NCBI GenBank assembly: GCA_902363375.1
Contig: CABIZX010000003.1
Coordinates: 126,097-190,096, forward strand
Source: Clostridiaceae bacterium
Lineage (GTDB): Bacteria; Bacillota; Clostridia; Clostridiales; Clostridiaceae
Reading direction: 5' to 3'
Length of the DNA stretch: 64,000 nt
The position numbers were made by a program, and so were the translations under genes. Below, in pieces: positions 17,505 to 26,602 of this stretch; position 1 is the stretch's first letter, and each line of letters begins with the position of its first letter. The notes under the pieces are model-generated. The model did not search any database. It was given only the letters and a program-made list of their open reading frames with translations, and was not told the DNA's origin.

Positions 17505-18832
17505 AGATTATAATAAATAATACTTAAAACTATAGAAGCCCCTAAAGATAAGGTTAATATTATCTCTAAATTATTTAGAATTATGTTACTAGAATAAGCA
17601 TCTTTGAATATTTGAGGTTTCATAACACTAAAACATCTGTCAATGGCTGATTCATTAATGTATTCTATCTTGTCACTAGGAGTATGAATTCTAGAAGTAT
17701 CATAATCACAAAGAGTTACAGCTTCTATTCCGGCATCTACAAAGGAACCATGGTCACTAGAATCTTCAAAAAGATAGTTAAAGTATATCTTTTCATTCTG
17801 AAAGATTTTAGTTAATTCTTCTACAATAGGAGTTTTAACAGTATTAGTCTTACCAGCCATAATACAAAGAGGGGTTCCATCATAGCTTCCAATCATATCA
17901 AAGTTGTAGACTCTACTTCCTGATAATAAATCTTTATATTCATCTACAAAGGCTTTGGAGCCTTTAAGTCCGAACTCTTCTGCATTAAATGAAACAAAGA
18001 TTATATCTCTATCAGGAATTCCTAAGGTTTTTATATACTTAGCAAGATGTAAAAGAAATGAAGTTCCAGAAGCATTGTCTAAAGCACCATTATAAACAGT
18101 TCCACCTAAGTCAGTACCTATGTGATCAAAGTGTGCTCCTAAAACTAATGGTGGTAGAGTTGAGTCTTTTCCTTTAATCATACCTACTACATTGTTAATA
18201 GTTGTTTCTTCTATGGAATAAGGTATATAGGTATAAATTGAAAAACCATCCTTTAGGTAATCTTCTATTTCTGCAAGAGTTTCTTTTGTCACCGTAACAA
18301 ATAGCCCTCTCTTGCTTTCTTCGTAAAAAGAGCTTCTAAAACTAAGAGTATTATTAGAAGAAGTATAAAATATTGCGGTTCCCATATCATTAGAAACGGC
18401 TATGGCATCATCATTGCTTGAAGATACATCTGAATTATCAAATTCTATTTCTGTATTTTTAAAGTTGAGTAAATCTTCTTTATAATTTACACCGTACTCT
18501 AAAATCTTATGTATCTTCCTATCTTTATCGATAACTGCAATCATAGGCTCATCAGATAAACTCTTAGGGTAATTTACTTGAAAGCTTTGGTAATAGCCAT
18601 TACTTAGGGGTTCAAGGCCAATGTCTTCAAACTCATCCTTTATGTAGGCAGCAACTAAAGCATTTTCTAAGGTTCCACTTAATCGACCTTTAAATTCATC
18701 AGAAGATAGATATTGGGTAGTTGTTTTTACTTCTTCAGTATTGAAGTTTTTAGTCGTCATAAAACTGCTATAACTTATAGAAGAAACAATTAGAGAAAAG
18801 GTTAGCAGATAAGAAACTATAAATTTTTTCAT
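17489..18832 (-). CDS. Exported M28 family metallopeptidase
   Basis: The product is probably a surface or secreted zinc aminopeptidase. The 447-residue protein has a signal peptide (about 1-24) and a hydrophobic C-terminal segment (about 415-440) followed by KRSS, which could anchor it in the membrane. Between them lies an M28 domain with all expected zinc and catalytic residues: GAHFDHIG (about 232), GALDNASG, NAEEFGLKG, NFDMIGSYDG and RIHTPSDK. A protease-associated-type insert may precede the catalytic domain. The substrate is unknown. It is divergent from tex, with a palindromic repeat between the two. Confidence 0.88.
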   Translation of the reverse strand: MKKFIVSYLLTFSLIVSSISYSSFMTTKNFNTEEVKTTTQYLSSDEFKGRLSGTLENALVAAYIKDEFEDIGLEPLSNGYYQSFQVNYPKSLSDEPMIAVIDKDRKIHKILEYGVNYKEDLLNFKNTEIEFDNSDVSSSNDDAIAVSNDMGTAIFYTSSNNTLSFRSSFYEESKRGLFVTVTKETLAEIEDYLKDGFSIYTYIPYSIEETTINNVVGMIKGKDSTLPPLVLGAHFDHIGTDLGGTVYNGALDNASGTSFLLHLAKYIKTLGIPDRDIIFVSFNAEEFGLKGSKAFVDEYKDLLSGSRVYNFDMIGSYDGTPLCIMAGKTNTVKTPIVEELTKIFQNEKIYFNYLFEDSSDHGSFVDAGIEAVTLCDYDTSRIHTPSDKIEYINESAIDRCFSVMKPQIFKDAYSSNIILNNLEIILTLSLGASIVLSIIYYNLKRSS

Positions 18833-18935
18833 GGCATCACCTTAAATATTACTATATCACTATTTATATGAAAAATATTTTTAGGTTATGATATATTTTG
18901 TATAGGTTGTGATAAAATTAAAGAATATGATGATT

Positions 18936-19095
18936 AGGCATCTTCAAAAAATAAACAAGTCAGAATGCTCGTCTATTTTGGGTTATACTGGGTTAACAGA
19001 ACCATTAGATAGTTATACTATCTGTGGAACCTGTTTCCTTGTCTAGCTCAAAATATACTTCTCATCTTTGACTTATTATTTATTTTCAGATGCCT
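18936..19095. repeat. Palindromic interspersed repeat (MITE-like), long copy
   Basis: The 160-bp element begins AGGCATCTTCAAAAAATAAA and ends with the near inverse complement (TTATTTATTTTCAGATGCCT), giving inverted ends of about 35 bp. The interior contains a second imperfect inverted segment around AGATAGTTATACTATCT. A shortened relative lies at 36396-36464. No coding capacity is visible, so this looks like a non-autonomous mobile or REP-type repeat placed in the gap between divergent genes. Confidence 0.75.
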
Positions 19096-19119
19096 TAGTA
19101 ACAATCAGGAGGAGAAAAA

Positions 19120-21294
19120 ATGTCAATTATAAACGAGAAATTACTCAAAGAATTTCCTATGAGCAAGTCTCAAGTAGAGGATGTAATAGAATTATTAGAT
19201 GAAGGAAATACAGTACCTTTTATAGCAAGATATAGAAAAGAAAAAACTGGAGGTCTTGATGATGTAATTCTAAGAAAATTTTCAGAGAGACTTACTTATT
19301 TAAGAAATCTTCAAACTAGAAAAGAAGATGTAGTTAGATTAATAGATGAACAAGGAAAACTTACAGAGGAAATTAAGAGTGCGCTAGATAAAGCTGAAAC
19401 TTTAACAGAGGTAGAAGATATATATAGACCATATAAGCCTAAGAAGAGAACTAGGGCCATAATAGCTACAGAAAAAGGATTGGTGCCACTAAGTGAATAT
19501 ATATTAGCTGGCGGAGGAGAAAAGTCTATTGAAGATTATGCTAATGAATTTATCAGTGAAGATAGAGGTTTAGCATCTACAGAAGAAGCCTTGCAAGGAG
19601 CTATGGATATTATCAGCGAAAAAATAAGTGATACTGCAAACTTCAGAAAATGGATAAGAGATTATGTAGTAAATAATGGGGTTATAGAAACTAAAGGAAG
19701 TAGTGAAGAGAGAACTCAATATGAGATGTATTATGAGTATAATGAAAAAGTAAAATTTATACCATCCCATAGAATTCTTGCTATAAATAGAGGAGAAAAT
19801 GAAAAAGTTCTATCAGTTAAAATTACTTGTGATGTAGATAGAATAAAGGGCTACATAAGGAAGTCTATGAACACTAAAAATGAAGAATGTAATAAATATA
19901 TAGATATGAGTATAGATGATTCAATAAAAAGATTAATATATCCATCTATTGAGAGAGAAGTACGTAATATGCTTACGGAAAAAGGAGAAGATGGAGCAAT
20001 AAAGATATTTAAGGAGAATCTAAAGGCGCTTCTTATGTCTCCACCTATAAAGGGGAAAACAGTAATGGGCTTTGACCCGGGATTTAGAACAGGATGTAAG
20101 GTAGCTATCCTTGATGACACAGGAAAGTTTTTAGAGTATGTTACTGTTCATGCTACGGCTGCAAGCGAAGCGAAGGTTAAAGAAGCTAAAGATATATTAA
20201 AGAAAATGATGATAAAACATGGTGTTGATGTTGTTTCCCTTGGAAATGGTACTGCTTGTAGAGAGTCAGAAGAGGTATTAGGAGAGGTTATAGCACAGAT
20301 AAAAAAAGAAACTGGTAAAGACATATATTATGTAATAGTATCTGAGGCAGGAGCATCTGTTTATTCAGCATCTGAACTTGCAACAAAGGAATATCCTGAT
20401 TTAGATGTTACAGTAAGAGGAGCTATATCTATAGGAAGAAGACTTCAAGATCCGCTTGCGGAATTAGTAAAAATAGATCCTAAGTCTATAGGGGTAGGAC
20501 AATATCAGCATGATGTTACAGTTAAGAGATTAGATGAATCATTAAAGAATATAGTTGAAGATTGTGTTAATAATGTAGGTGTAGATTTAAATACTGCAAC
20601 ACCATCGCTTTTGTCTTATATATCTGGAATAAATTCTACTATAGCGCAGAATATAGTTGCCTATAGAGATGAAACAGGAAAGTTTAAATCAAGAAAGGAA
20701 CTTTTAAAGGTAAAGAGATTAGGAAATAAAGCGTATGAGCAATGTGCCGGATTCCTAAGGGTGGACAATAGTAAAGAACCTTTAGACGGGACTTCTGTGC
20801 ATCCAGAGAGTTATGAAGCTTGTAAAAAGCTTATGACTATCTTAGGATATGACAATAAGGATTTAGTTAATAAGTCTATAAATGACATAGATGATAAAGT
20901 TAAGGCTGTAGGTATAGGTAGTTTAGCTGAGGAGCTAGAAATTGGTGAGCCAACACTTTTAGATATTATAAAAGAACTTAAAAAACCAGGAAGAGACCCT
21001 AGAGAAGAAATGCCAAAACCAATATTTAAAACTGGAGTTATGGAATTATCACAGCTTAAAAAAGGAATGAAGCTATTAGGAACTGTTAGGAATGTATCTG
21101 ATTTTGGTGCTTTTGTAGATATTGGAGTACACCAAGATGGGCTTGTTCATAAAAGTCAATTAAGTGATAGATTTGTTAAGCATCCATTAGATGTAGTAAA
21201 GCTAGGTGATGTAGTAGAGGTTACAGTAATAGATATAGATGAAAAGAGAAATAGAATATCTTTATCAATGAAGAAAGATATAGAAATAAAATAG
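19120..21294 (+). CDS. tex: Tex family RNA-binding transcription accessory protein
   Basis: Tex-type proteins are conserved nucleic-acid-binding proteins tied to transcription and RNA handling; their exact task in Firmicutes is unsettled. The 724 residues show the standard order. An N-terminal helical Tex domain (VPFIARYRKEKTGGLDD) is followed by a YqgF/RNase H-like domain (MGFDPGFRTGCKVAILD, about 318), helix-hairpin-helix repeats (LLSYISGINSTIAQNIVAYR, about 507) and a C-terminal S1 domain (LGTVRNVSDFGAFVDIGVH, about 650-720). AGGAGGAG precedes the ATG. It is transcribed alone, right after the palindromic repeat. Confidence 0.97.
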   Translation: MSIINEKLLKEFPMSKSQVEDVIELLDEGNTVPFIARYRKEKTGGLDDVILRKFSERLTYLRNLQTRKEDVVRLIDEQGKLTEEIKSALDKAETLTEVEDIYRPYKPKKRTRAIIATEKGLVPLSEYILAGGGEKSIEDYANEFISEDRGLASTEEALQGAMDIISEKISDTANFRKWIRDYVVNNGVIETKGSSEERTQYEMYYEYNEKVKFIPSHRILAINRGENEKVLSVKITCDVDRIKGYIRKSMNTKNEECNKYIDMSIDDSIKRLIYPSIEREVRNMLTEKGEDGAIKIFKENLKALLMSPPIKGKTVMGFDPGFRTGCKVAILDDTGKFLEYVTVHATAASEAKVKEAKDILKKMMIKHGVDVVSLGNGTACRESEEVLGEVIAQIKKETGKDIYYVIVSEAGASVYSASELATKEYPDLDVTVRGAISIGRRLQDPLAELVKIDPKSIGVGQYQHDVTVKRLDESLKNIVEDCVNNVGVDLNTATPSLLSYISGINSTIAQNIVAYRDETGKFKSRKELLKVKRLGNKAYEQCAGFLRVDNSKEPLDGTSVHPESYEACKKLMTILGYDNKDLVNKSINDIDDKVKAVGIGSLAEELEIGEPTLLDIIKELKKPGRDPREEMPKPIFKTGVMELSQLKKGMKLLGTVRNVSDFGAFVDIGVHQDGLVHKSQLSDRFVKHPLDVVKLGDVVEVTVIDIDEKRNRISLSMKKDIEIK

Positions 21295-21425
21295 GATTAG
21301 TATTAAGTAGCTTTACTGAAAAGAATCGTTAAAAAAATATCTAAAACTTATATTAAATTTTAGAAATATATTGTAAGGTAATAACTTTCATGGTAATATA
21401 ATAGTGTAATAAAAGTTAATAATGC

Positions 21426-21529
21426 ACTTCAGGGCGGGGCGAAATTCCCCACCGGCGGTATAGCCCGCGAGCCGAAAGGCTGATTCGGTTAAATTCCGAA
21501 GCCGACAGTATAGTCTGGATGAAAGAAGT
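21426..21529 (+). promoter_or_regulatory. FMN riboswitch (RFN element) ahead of ribU
   Basis: The leader has the RFN hallmarks AGGGCGGGGCGAAATTCCCC, ACCGGCGGTATAGCCCGCGA, GCCGACAGTATAGTCTGGAT and GAAAGAAG, with P1 formed by ACTTC and GAAGT. Together with the terminator at 21561 it would switch off ribU when FMN is abundant. Confidence 0.98.
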
Positions 21530-21560
21530 AGGTATATAGTATTTTGAACATGCTTGTTTT

Positions 21561-21589
21561 AGCCCTGATTTTTAATCAGGGCTTTTTTA
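21561..21589 (+). terminator. Riboswitch-controlled terminator before ribU
   Basis: AGCCCTGATT and AATCAGGGCT pair and are followed by TTTTTTA; it is the expression platform of the FMN riboswitch. Confidence 0.92.
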
Positions 21590-21732
21590 TTTTGTTATAA
21601 GTATTATATTTAACAATATTCTAAGTGAATACACCAAAGTAAATTAGTATAATATATAAATAACAAATTTAAAAGTTTAAGGTGCTATAGATTCACCCTA
21701 TGAGGTTGCAAAAATTTTAGGGGGTATTAATA

Positions 21733-22362
21733 ATGAACACGTCTAAGAATGTAAACAGACTAGTAAAAATCTCTTTGTTAGTAGCAATGGCATTTATCTT
21801 AATGCTATTCGACTTTCCAGTACCAGGATTTCCACCGTTTCTAAAATTTGACATTAGTGATTTACCACCATTAATAGGTGGATTTGCATTAGGACCAGTA
21901 CCAGGAGTAATTATAGAAGGTGGAAAAGTAATATTAAATATGGTATTTCACGGTAGTTACACAGGAGGTGTGGGAGAGTTTGCTAACTTTTTAGTTGGAG
22001 GTTCCTTTGTGTTCGTGGCATCATTTATTTATCATAAGAATAAAACTAGAAAGAATGCAATTATAGGGTTAATTTCAGGAACTATAGTTATGACTATAAT
22101 AGGAGCAGTATTCAATTACTATATATTAATTCCATTATATGCAACAATAATGGGTGGTATGGGAAATGTTATAGGTTCAGCTGCAGAAGGAAATTCTAGC
22201 ATTAGTAGTCTTTCAGGAATAATTGCTTTAGGAATAACTCCTTTTAATATTATAAAGGGATCAATAGTATCTCTTATAACATTTGTATCCTATAAGAGAA
22301 TATCACCATTAATAAATAAAGAAAATATTTTAACAAAACAAGCTATGAAAAAGGGTGCTTAA
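21733..22362 (+). CDS. ribU: Riboflavin ECF transporter substrate-binding subunit RibU
   Basis: RibU is the membrane S-component that captures riboflavin and associates with the shared ECF ATPase/transmembrane module, which is not encoded here. The 209-residue protein has about six hydrophobic segments and the family motif region PPFLKFDISDLPPLIGGFALG (given here in part: FDISDLPPLIGGFALG, about 38-53), then GPVPGVIIEGGKVILN. The upstream FMN riboswitch independently supports flavin transport. The ATG lies behind AGGGGGTATTAATA. A bidirectional terminator follows, facing rimI. Confidence 0.95.
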   Translation: MNTSKNVNRLVKISLLVAMAFILMLFDFPVPGFPPFLKFDISDLPPLIGGFALGPVPGVIIEGGKVILNMVFHGSYTGGVGEFANFLVGGSFVFVASFIYHKNKTRKNAIIGLISGTIVMTIIGAVFNYYILIPLYATIMGGMGNVIGSAAEGNSSISSLSGIIALGITPFNIIKGSIVSLITFVSYKRISPLINKENILTKQAMKKGA

Positions 22363-22420
22363 AATAGGAAAGTTCATCAATTAAAATTTAAAATTATAAT
22401 TAGAAGTTATAAAAAATTAT

Positions 22421-22465
22421 AATAAAAGACGATAAAAGAAAACTTTCTTTTATCGTCTTTTACTT
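22421..22465. terminator. Bidirectional terminator between ribU and rimI
   Basis: An 18-bp near-perfect stem (22423-22440 with 22445-22462, core AGACGATAAAAG) has A-rich and T-rich flanks and sits between the convergent genes. Confidence 0.85.
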
Positions 22466-22478
22466 AAACTCAAATTAT

Positions 22479-22925
22479 TTATATATTATAGTTCCACATA
22501 ATATATCCGTCTTCTCTAGGATTTTGATAATAGTTCTTCCTAACACCTTCTACAGAAAAATTGTGTTTTTTATATAGATTAATTGCAGCTAGATTAGATG
22601 ATCTCACTTCTAAAGTCATAGAATTAATACTATTTTCCTTAGCCATTTTAATAAGATTCTCTACAACTACATCTCCAAAACCGTTTCTTCTAAAATCAGG
22701 ATGAACGGCTATATTAGTTATATGGCCTTCATCAAAAACAATCCACATTCCACCGAAGGCTACAACTTTACTACCTAACTTTACAACTATATAAATAGCA
22801 TTTTTATTGATTAATTCTTTCTCCATAGATAATAAAGACCACGGAGTTGAAAAGCTTAAATCCAATATTTCTTTAACACCTAATATATTAAAAGAACTCA
22901 TTAGTTCAACAGTTACATCAGTCAT
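22479..22925 (-). CDS. rimI: Ribosomal-protein alanine N-acetyltransferase RimI
   Basis: This GNAT-family acetyltransferase of 148 residues is the usual partner gene of tsaB and tsaE. Acetyl-CoA-binding motif HPDFRRNGFGDVVVENLI is at about 77-94, followed by LEVRSSNLAAINLYKKHNF, characteristic of RimI. In E. coli RimI acetylates ribosomal protein S18; the substrate in clostridia is less certain. The start overlaps the tsaB end by eight bases, so the three minus-strand genes tsaE-tsaB-rimI form a tight operon. Confidence 0.93.
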   Translation of the reverse strand: MTDVTVELMSSFNILGVKEILDLSFSTPWSLLSMEKELINKNAIYIVVKLGSKVVAFGGMWIVFDEGHITNIAVHPDFRRNGFGDVVVENLIKMAKENSINSMTLEVRSSNLAAINLYKKHNFSVEGVRKNYYQNPREDGYIMWNYNI

Positions 22926-23625
22926 GGCTTTTTACCTTTTCTTCATACTCACGTTCTGCCTGGCACAGTCTAAGATATAGAGGGGAGCTACTAAGTACAT
23001 TATCACTCTCGTTATTTGCTAATCTTAGATAGCCTAAATATCCTATGGAAGATGCTTTTGTAACATTAAGATGACTAGGAGCTATATAAGCATTTTTTAA
23101 AGAAGTTAATATAGTATCTTTAAATTTTAGTGTACCATCACCTATAAAAGTAATTGGCTCATTAAAGTCACTACATTTTCTTATAACTTCTTCCATGGAT
23201 AATAATTGTGGTTCACTCAAAGCTACTAAATTACCATCTTCAAATCTATAGAAATTTGTATATACATTACCTCTTAAAGCATCAATTATAGGACAAATAA
23301 CACCTTGTGTATTAAATAAGTTATTTGCAAGACCATCTAGAGAATTTATAGTTATAAAAGGTTTCTTAGTGGCTTGCACAAGACCTTTTATAGTAGACAT
23401 ACCAATTCTAAGTCCAGTGAAAGAACCAGGACCACTAGAAACAACGAAGCCATCTATATCTGATATAGATAAACTACAGCTTTTCAAAAGATTGTCTATC
23501 ATGGGCATCATAATTACAGAATGTTGTTTTTTATAATTTACGATAGTTTCACCTAAAATTTTATCATTATCAATAATAGCTGCAGTCGCACATTCTGTTG
23601 CAGAATCTAGAGATAAAATCTTCAT
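22918..23625 (-). CDS. tsaB: tRNA threonylcarbamoyladenosine synthesis protein TsaB
   Basis: TsaB is the non-catalytic scaffold that dimerises with TsaD (not in this window) and with TsaE to make t6A37 on ANN-decoding tRNAs, including the tRNA-Thr in this window. The 235 residues belong to the ASKHA fold. MKILSLDSATECATAAI opens the protein and GFVVSSGPGSFTGLRIGMST lies at about 60-79, both hallmarks of TsaB. Its C-terminus is family-typical in length. The stop of tsaE overlaps its ATG by four bases, indicating translational coupling. Confidence 0.96.
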   Translation of the reverse strand: MKILSLDSATECATAAIIDNDKILGETIVNYKKQHSVIMMPMIDNLLKSCSLSISDIDGFVVSSGPGSFTGLRIGMSTIKGLVQATKKPFITINSLDGLANNLFNTQGVICPIIDALRGNVYTNFYRFEDGNLVALSEPQLLSMEEVIRKCSDFNEPITFIGDGTLKFKDTILTSLKNAYIAPSHLNVTKASSIGYLGYLRLANNESDNVLSSSPLYLRLCQAEREYEEKVKSHD

Positions 23626-24089
23626 AGCCTCAACTCCTTTACATAATCATATCTATTATCAGTATAAGAAATGGTAACTTTTCTATAGGTTTCACCTAAG
23701 TCTGGAAGTTTAGCTATATTTATAGTTAAGCTTTCTTCAGGTATTAAGTCCTCAATATAGTTAGCCCATTCAATGACACTAACTCCATTTCCAAATATAT
23801 ATTCATCAAAACCGATGGCAGCAATTTCATCGGGATCATTTACTCTATAAACATCAAAATGATATAATTTTAATCTGCCTTCATATTCATTAACAATGGT
23901 AAAGGTAGGGCTAGTTATACATTCATCTATTCCAAGACCCTTTGCAATTCCTTTGGTAAGATGAGTCTTACCAGTACCAAGATCACCTATAAGGCATAGG
24001 ATATCATTTTCTTTACACATTTTTCCTAGTTGTATGCCTAGGGAATCTAATTCATTAATATTACTAACTACAAATTCCATCTGATTCAC
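23622..24089 (-). CDS. tsaE: tRNA threonylcarbamoyladenosine synthesis ATPase TsaE
   Basis: TsaE is a small P-loop ATPase that resets the TsaBD complex during t6A synthesis. The 155-residue product has Walker A LIGDLGTGKTHLTKG at about 33-47, the switch-like SPTFTIVNEYEG, and the Walker B-like LYHFDVYRVNDPDEIAAIG near 75-93. VIEWANYIEDLIPEE completes the family signature. It is the first gene of the tsaE-tsaB-rimI operon on the minus strand, with AATGAGGTGAATCAG before the ATG. Confidence 0.96.
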   Translation of the reverse strand: MNQMEFVVSNINELDSLGIQLGKMCKENDILCLIGDLGTGKTHLTKGIAKGLGIDECITSPTFTIVNEYEGRLKLYHFDVYRVNDPDEIAAIGFDEYIFGNGVSVIEWANYIEDLIPEESLTINIAKLPDLGETYRKVTISYTDNRYDYVKELRL

Positions 24090-24114
24090 CTCATTAATAT
24101 TTTAGCCTAAAAGA

Positions 24115-24151
24115 AAAAAAATGAAAAGTAAATAGTAAAATTACTTTTCAT
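24115..24151 (-). terminator. Terminator of the HD-GYP gene
   Basis: Read on the minus strand, ATGAAAAGTAA and TTACTTTTCAT form a hairpin followed by a run of eight T. It separates the HD-GYP gene from tsaE. Confidence 0.8.
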
Positions 24152-24163
24152 TATATGAATAAG

Positions 24164-25417
24164 TTAGCTCTTTTTTTCAACCTTTGATATTAAGGCACTT
24201 TTAAAATGGTTTACTGCATTTTCGCAAATTAAATTTTTACTTACCATATCGTCTAGTATGTTAAAGGCTTGATACATATACATTCCTTTTCTATAGGGCC
24301 TATCCGCTGTTAAGGATTGATATATATCACATACCCCAATAATTCTGCACTCCTCACTTAGCTCTTCAGCCTTAAGTCTTCCTGGATAACCTTTTCCATT
24401 TAACTTTTCATGGTGGCTAGAGGCCCAGAGACTAATGTCAGATATATTATCTATTTTATCTAAAATTAATTTAGTATAGTAAGTGTGAGATTTAATTACT
24501 GAAAATTCCTCCTCTGTTAATGGACCATTCTTGTCCAAAATGCTAGTAGGAATAGCCAATTTTCCAATATCATGAAGTAGTCCTGCAATTTTCATTTTTA
24601 GACACTTCTCTTCGTCATAACCTAGATGCTTTGAAACGGTATAAGCTAAATTAGCAATTTCTTTTGAATGTTCTGCAGTAAAAGAACTTTTATTATCTAT
24701 AATACTTGCAAAAATATCAGCGATTGCCTCAAATTCAGATAAAGAAATTAAAGTATCTTTTTCTGGAATTATATTGTCTAGTATAAAACTCATATTAGGT
24801 AGGTTTAGAAGATTTAGCCAAAATTCCTCCCTGTCAGATACAATTAGAAAAGCATTTACTATATTGGGTGTAAATAGAGTTCCACTTTTAGATTTTACCC
24901 AATTAATAAGTTCGTCCTTTTGAAGGTAATATGGTTTTGAATAATCAATTTGAATCTCAATTAAATCAGATAGTCTAAGAATTTGTGCTTCAATAGGAAT
25001 TAATGAATGTTTTAACTTTAAACATCCACTACCATCATAATTTTCATGATGATAACGAATTATATCATATACCTGTATTAAAGTAGGAATACGTTGAATC
25101 ATTTCTGAGCCGACAATGCAATGCTTTTTTATATACCATTTTGAAGTATGTGCTTCATCAAATATATTTTGAGTGCCTATGTCATGAATCATACAGCCAA
25201 TATATAAATTATAATATGAAGCTTCATTCAATTTCATAATACGAGCTATTTCTAAAGCTATATATGAAGTACATCTAGAATGGTTAGAAAATTGATAATA
25301 CGAAATATCTTTTTTAGGTTTTACACTCACAATATCCTCAAATTTACCCCAATTATTTCCTGAAAGGTCTAAGGATAATGATAGAGCAGAAACTATATTT
25401 TTCATACTAATATTCAT
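24164..25417 (-). CDS. Protein with tandem HD/HD-GYP domains, probable cyclic-di-GMP phosphodiesterase
   Basis: HD-GYP domains hydrolyse cyclic di-GMP. I place the start at ATG 25417 (MNISMKN), five bases after GGAGG; an in-frame TTG four codons upstream overlaps that ribosome site. The 417 residues contain two HD modules. The N-terminal one has IHDIGTQN (about 78) and RYHHENYDGSG, where DGSG replaces GYP. The C-terminal one has LLHDIGKLAIP (about 285) and SHHEKLNGKGYPG with a canonical GYP. The second is likely catalytic and the first degenerate or of other specificity. No sensor or membrane segment is evident, so input is unknown. Confidence 0.85.
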   Translation of the reverse strand: MNISMKNIVSALSLSLDLSGNNWGKFEDIVSVKPKKDISYYQFSNHSRCTSYIALEIARIMKLNEASYYNLYIGCMIHDIGTQNIFDEAHTSKWYIKKHCIVGSEMIQRIPTLIQVYDIIRYHHENYDGSGCLKLKHSLIPIEAQILRLSDLIEIQIDYSKPYYLQKDELINWVKSKSGTLFTPNIVNAFLIVSDREEFWLNLLNLPNMSFILDNIIPEKDTLISLSEFEAIADIFASIIDNKSSFTAEHSKEIANLAYTVSKHLGYDEEKCLKMKIAGLLHDIGKLAIPTSILDKNGPLTEEEFSVIKSHTYYTKLILDKIDNISDISLWASSHHEKLNGKGYPGRLKAEELSEECRIIGVCDIYQSLTADRPYRKGMYMYQAFNILDDMVSKNLICENAVNHFKSALISKVEKKS

Positions 25418-25687
25418 GTTATCCTCCAAGTATTATCGTTTAATCTATAGAAAAATTTTAGCATATTTGGAGACAAAATGGTATGAAGTATTATAAAAAT
25501 TAAATTTACATTTTAGTAAACAAATTTAAATAGTTTGCGTATTATATTTTGGATACAAAATAGGAATAAATAATTTAATTTAAAAATATATTTGATATAT
25601 TAATAAGTAAATATATTAAAGTACTAACATTAGTATACTAAAATAAGGTATAATATAGAATAAGAAATAAGTATAGGAGGAGAAATT

Positions 25688-26308
25688 ATGTTTGTAAATA
25701 ATTTGATGTTATCTAGAGAAAAATTAACAACAGTAACTCCAAAGGTAACTATAGGCGAAGCTCTTAAGGTAATGGAAGAAAATAAATTCTTATCAATACC
25801 AGTAGTAGAAGGAACAAAATTCTGTGGAGTAATTTCAAAAGAGCAAATATACACATATTATTATGAAAAATCTATAGAGAGAGAATGCTTGCTATCAGAT
25901 TTTTTAGTTGAAAATGTAATGAGAACAGATGTACCAGCAATAACTCCGTTTAATGAAATTGAAGAGGCAGCTCATTTCTTAGAGACTAAGAATATTTCAT
26001 TTGTACCTGTTATAAATAAAAATGGAGAAATGCAAGGGATAGTACCACACTATGCTATATTCCATCAGTTTACAGAATTGTTTGGATTAAATAAGGGTAA
26101 ACGTTTAGCTGTAATTGCATACGATATACCTGGGCAAATATCTAAATTATCAAGAATAATTACTGAAAATAAAGGTCAAATAATAAGTTTTGTAGTTGTT
26201 GATCCTAAGAGTATAACAGAAGTAAAAGAAATCGTAATAAGATTAACTACTGATAATATGGATGAAATTCTTAAAAAGGTAAAAGAAGCTGGATTTAAAA
26301 TACAATAA
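25688..26308 (+). CDS. CBS-CBS-ACT domain protein (AcuB-like)
   Basis: The 206-residue product has two CBS domains (about 1-60 and 72-130) followed by an ACT domain (about 138-206), the arrangement of AcuB-like proteins. CBS pairs bind adenine nucleotides and ACT domains bind amino acids or similar ligands, so a cytoplasmic sensor role is likely; the target is unknown. Motifs are LSIPVVEGTKFCGVISKEQI, VMRTDVPAITPFNEIEEAA and LAVIAYDIPGQISKLSRII. TAGGAGGAG lies before the ATG. No enzymatic domain is present, and the neighbouring genes give no functional hint. Confidence 0.85.
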   Translation: MFVNNLMLSREKLTTVTPKVTIGEALKVMEENKFLSIPVVEGTKFCGVISKEQIYTYYYEKSIERECLLSDFLVENVMRTDVPAITPFNEIEEAAHFLETKNISFVPVINKNGEMQGIVPHYAIFHQFTELFGLNKGKRLAVIAYDIPGQISKLSRIITENKGQIISFVVVDPKSITEVKEIVIRLTTDNMDEILKKVKEAGFKIQ

Positions 26309-26602
26309 GAATATAGTTGAGTATGTAGAATAAACTGCATACTCAACAGTACATAATCATATATTAATAGAAGATTAATATATTTTAAATCATGATTAAT
26401 GTGGTGGTAATTTGAATACTTTTATAATATACTAGTTTATAAATATATTTTTTAACTTTATAAGCTTTTAGCTTAGATTATACTTGTTAGGTAGTTGTTA
26501 ATTAATGTTTTAAAAAGAGAGTTTAAAATACTAGAATAAAACTTATAGGGTAAAATAAACAATGGGATAGAATAAAATATTGTATTCAAGGAGCTGATTA
26601 AA

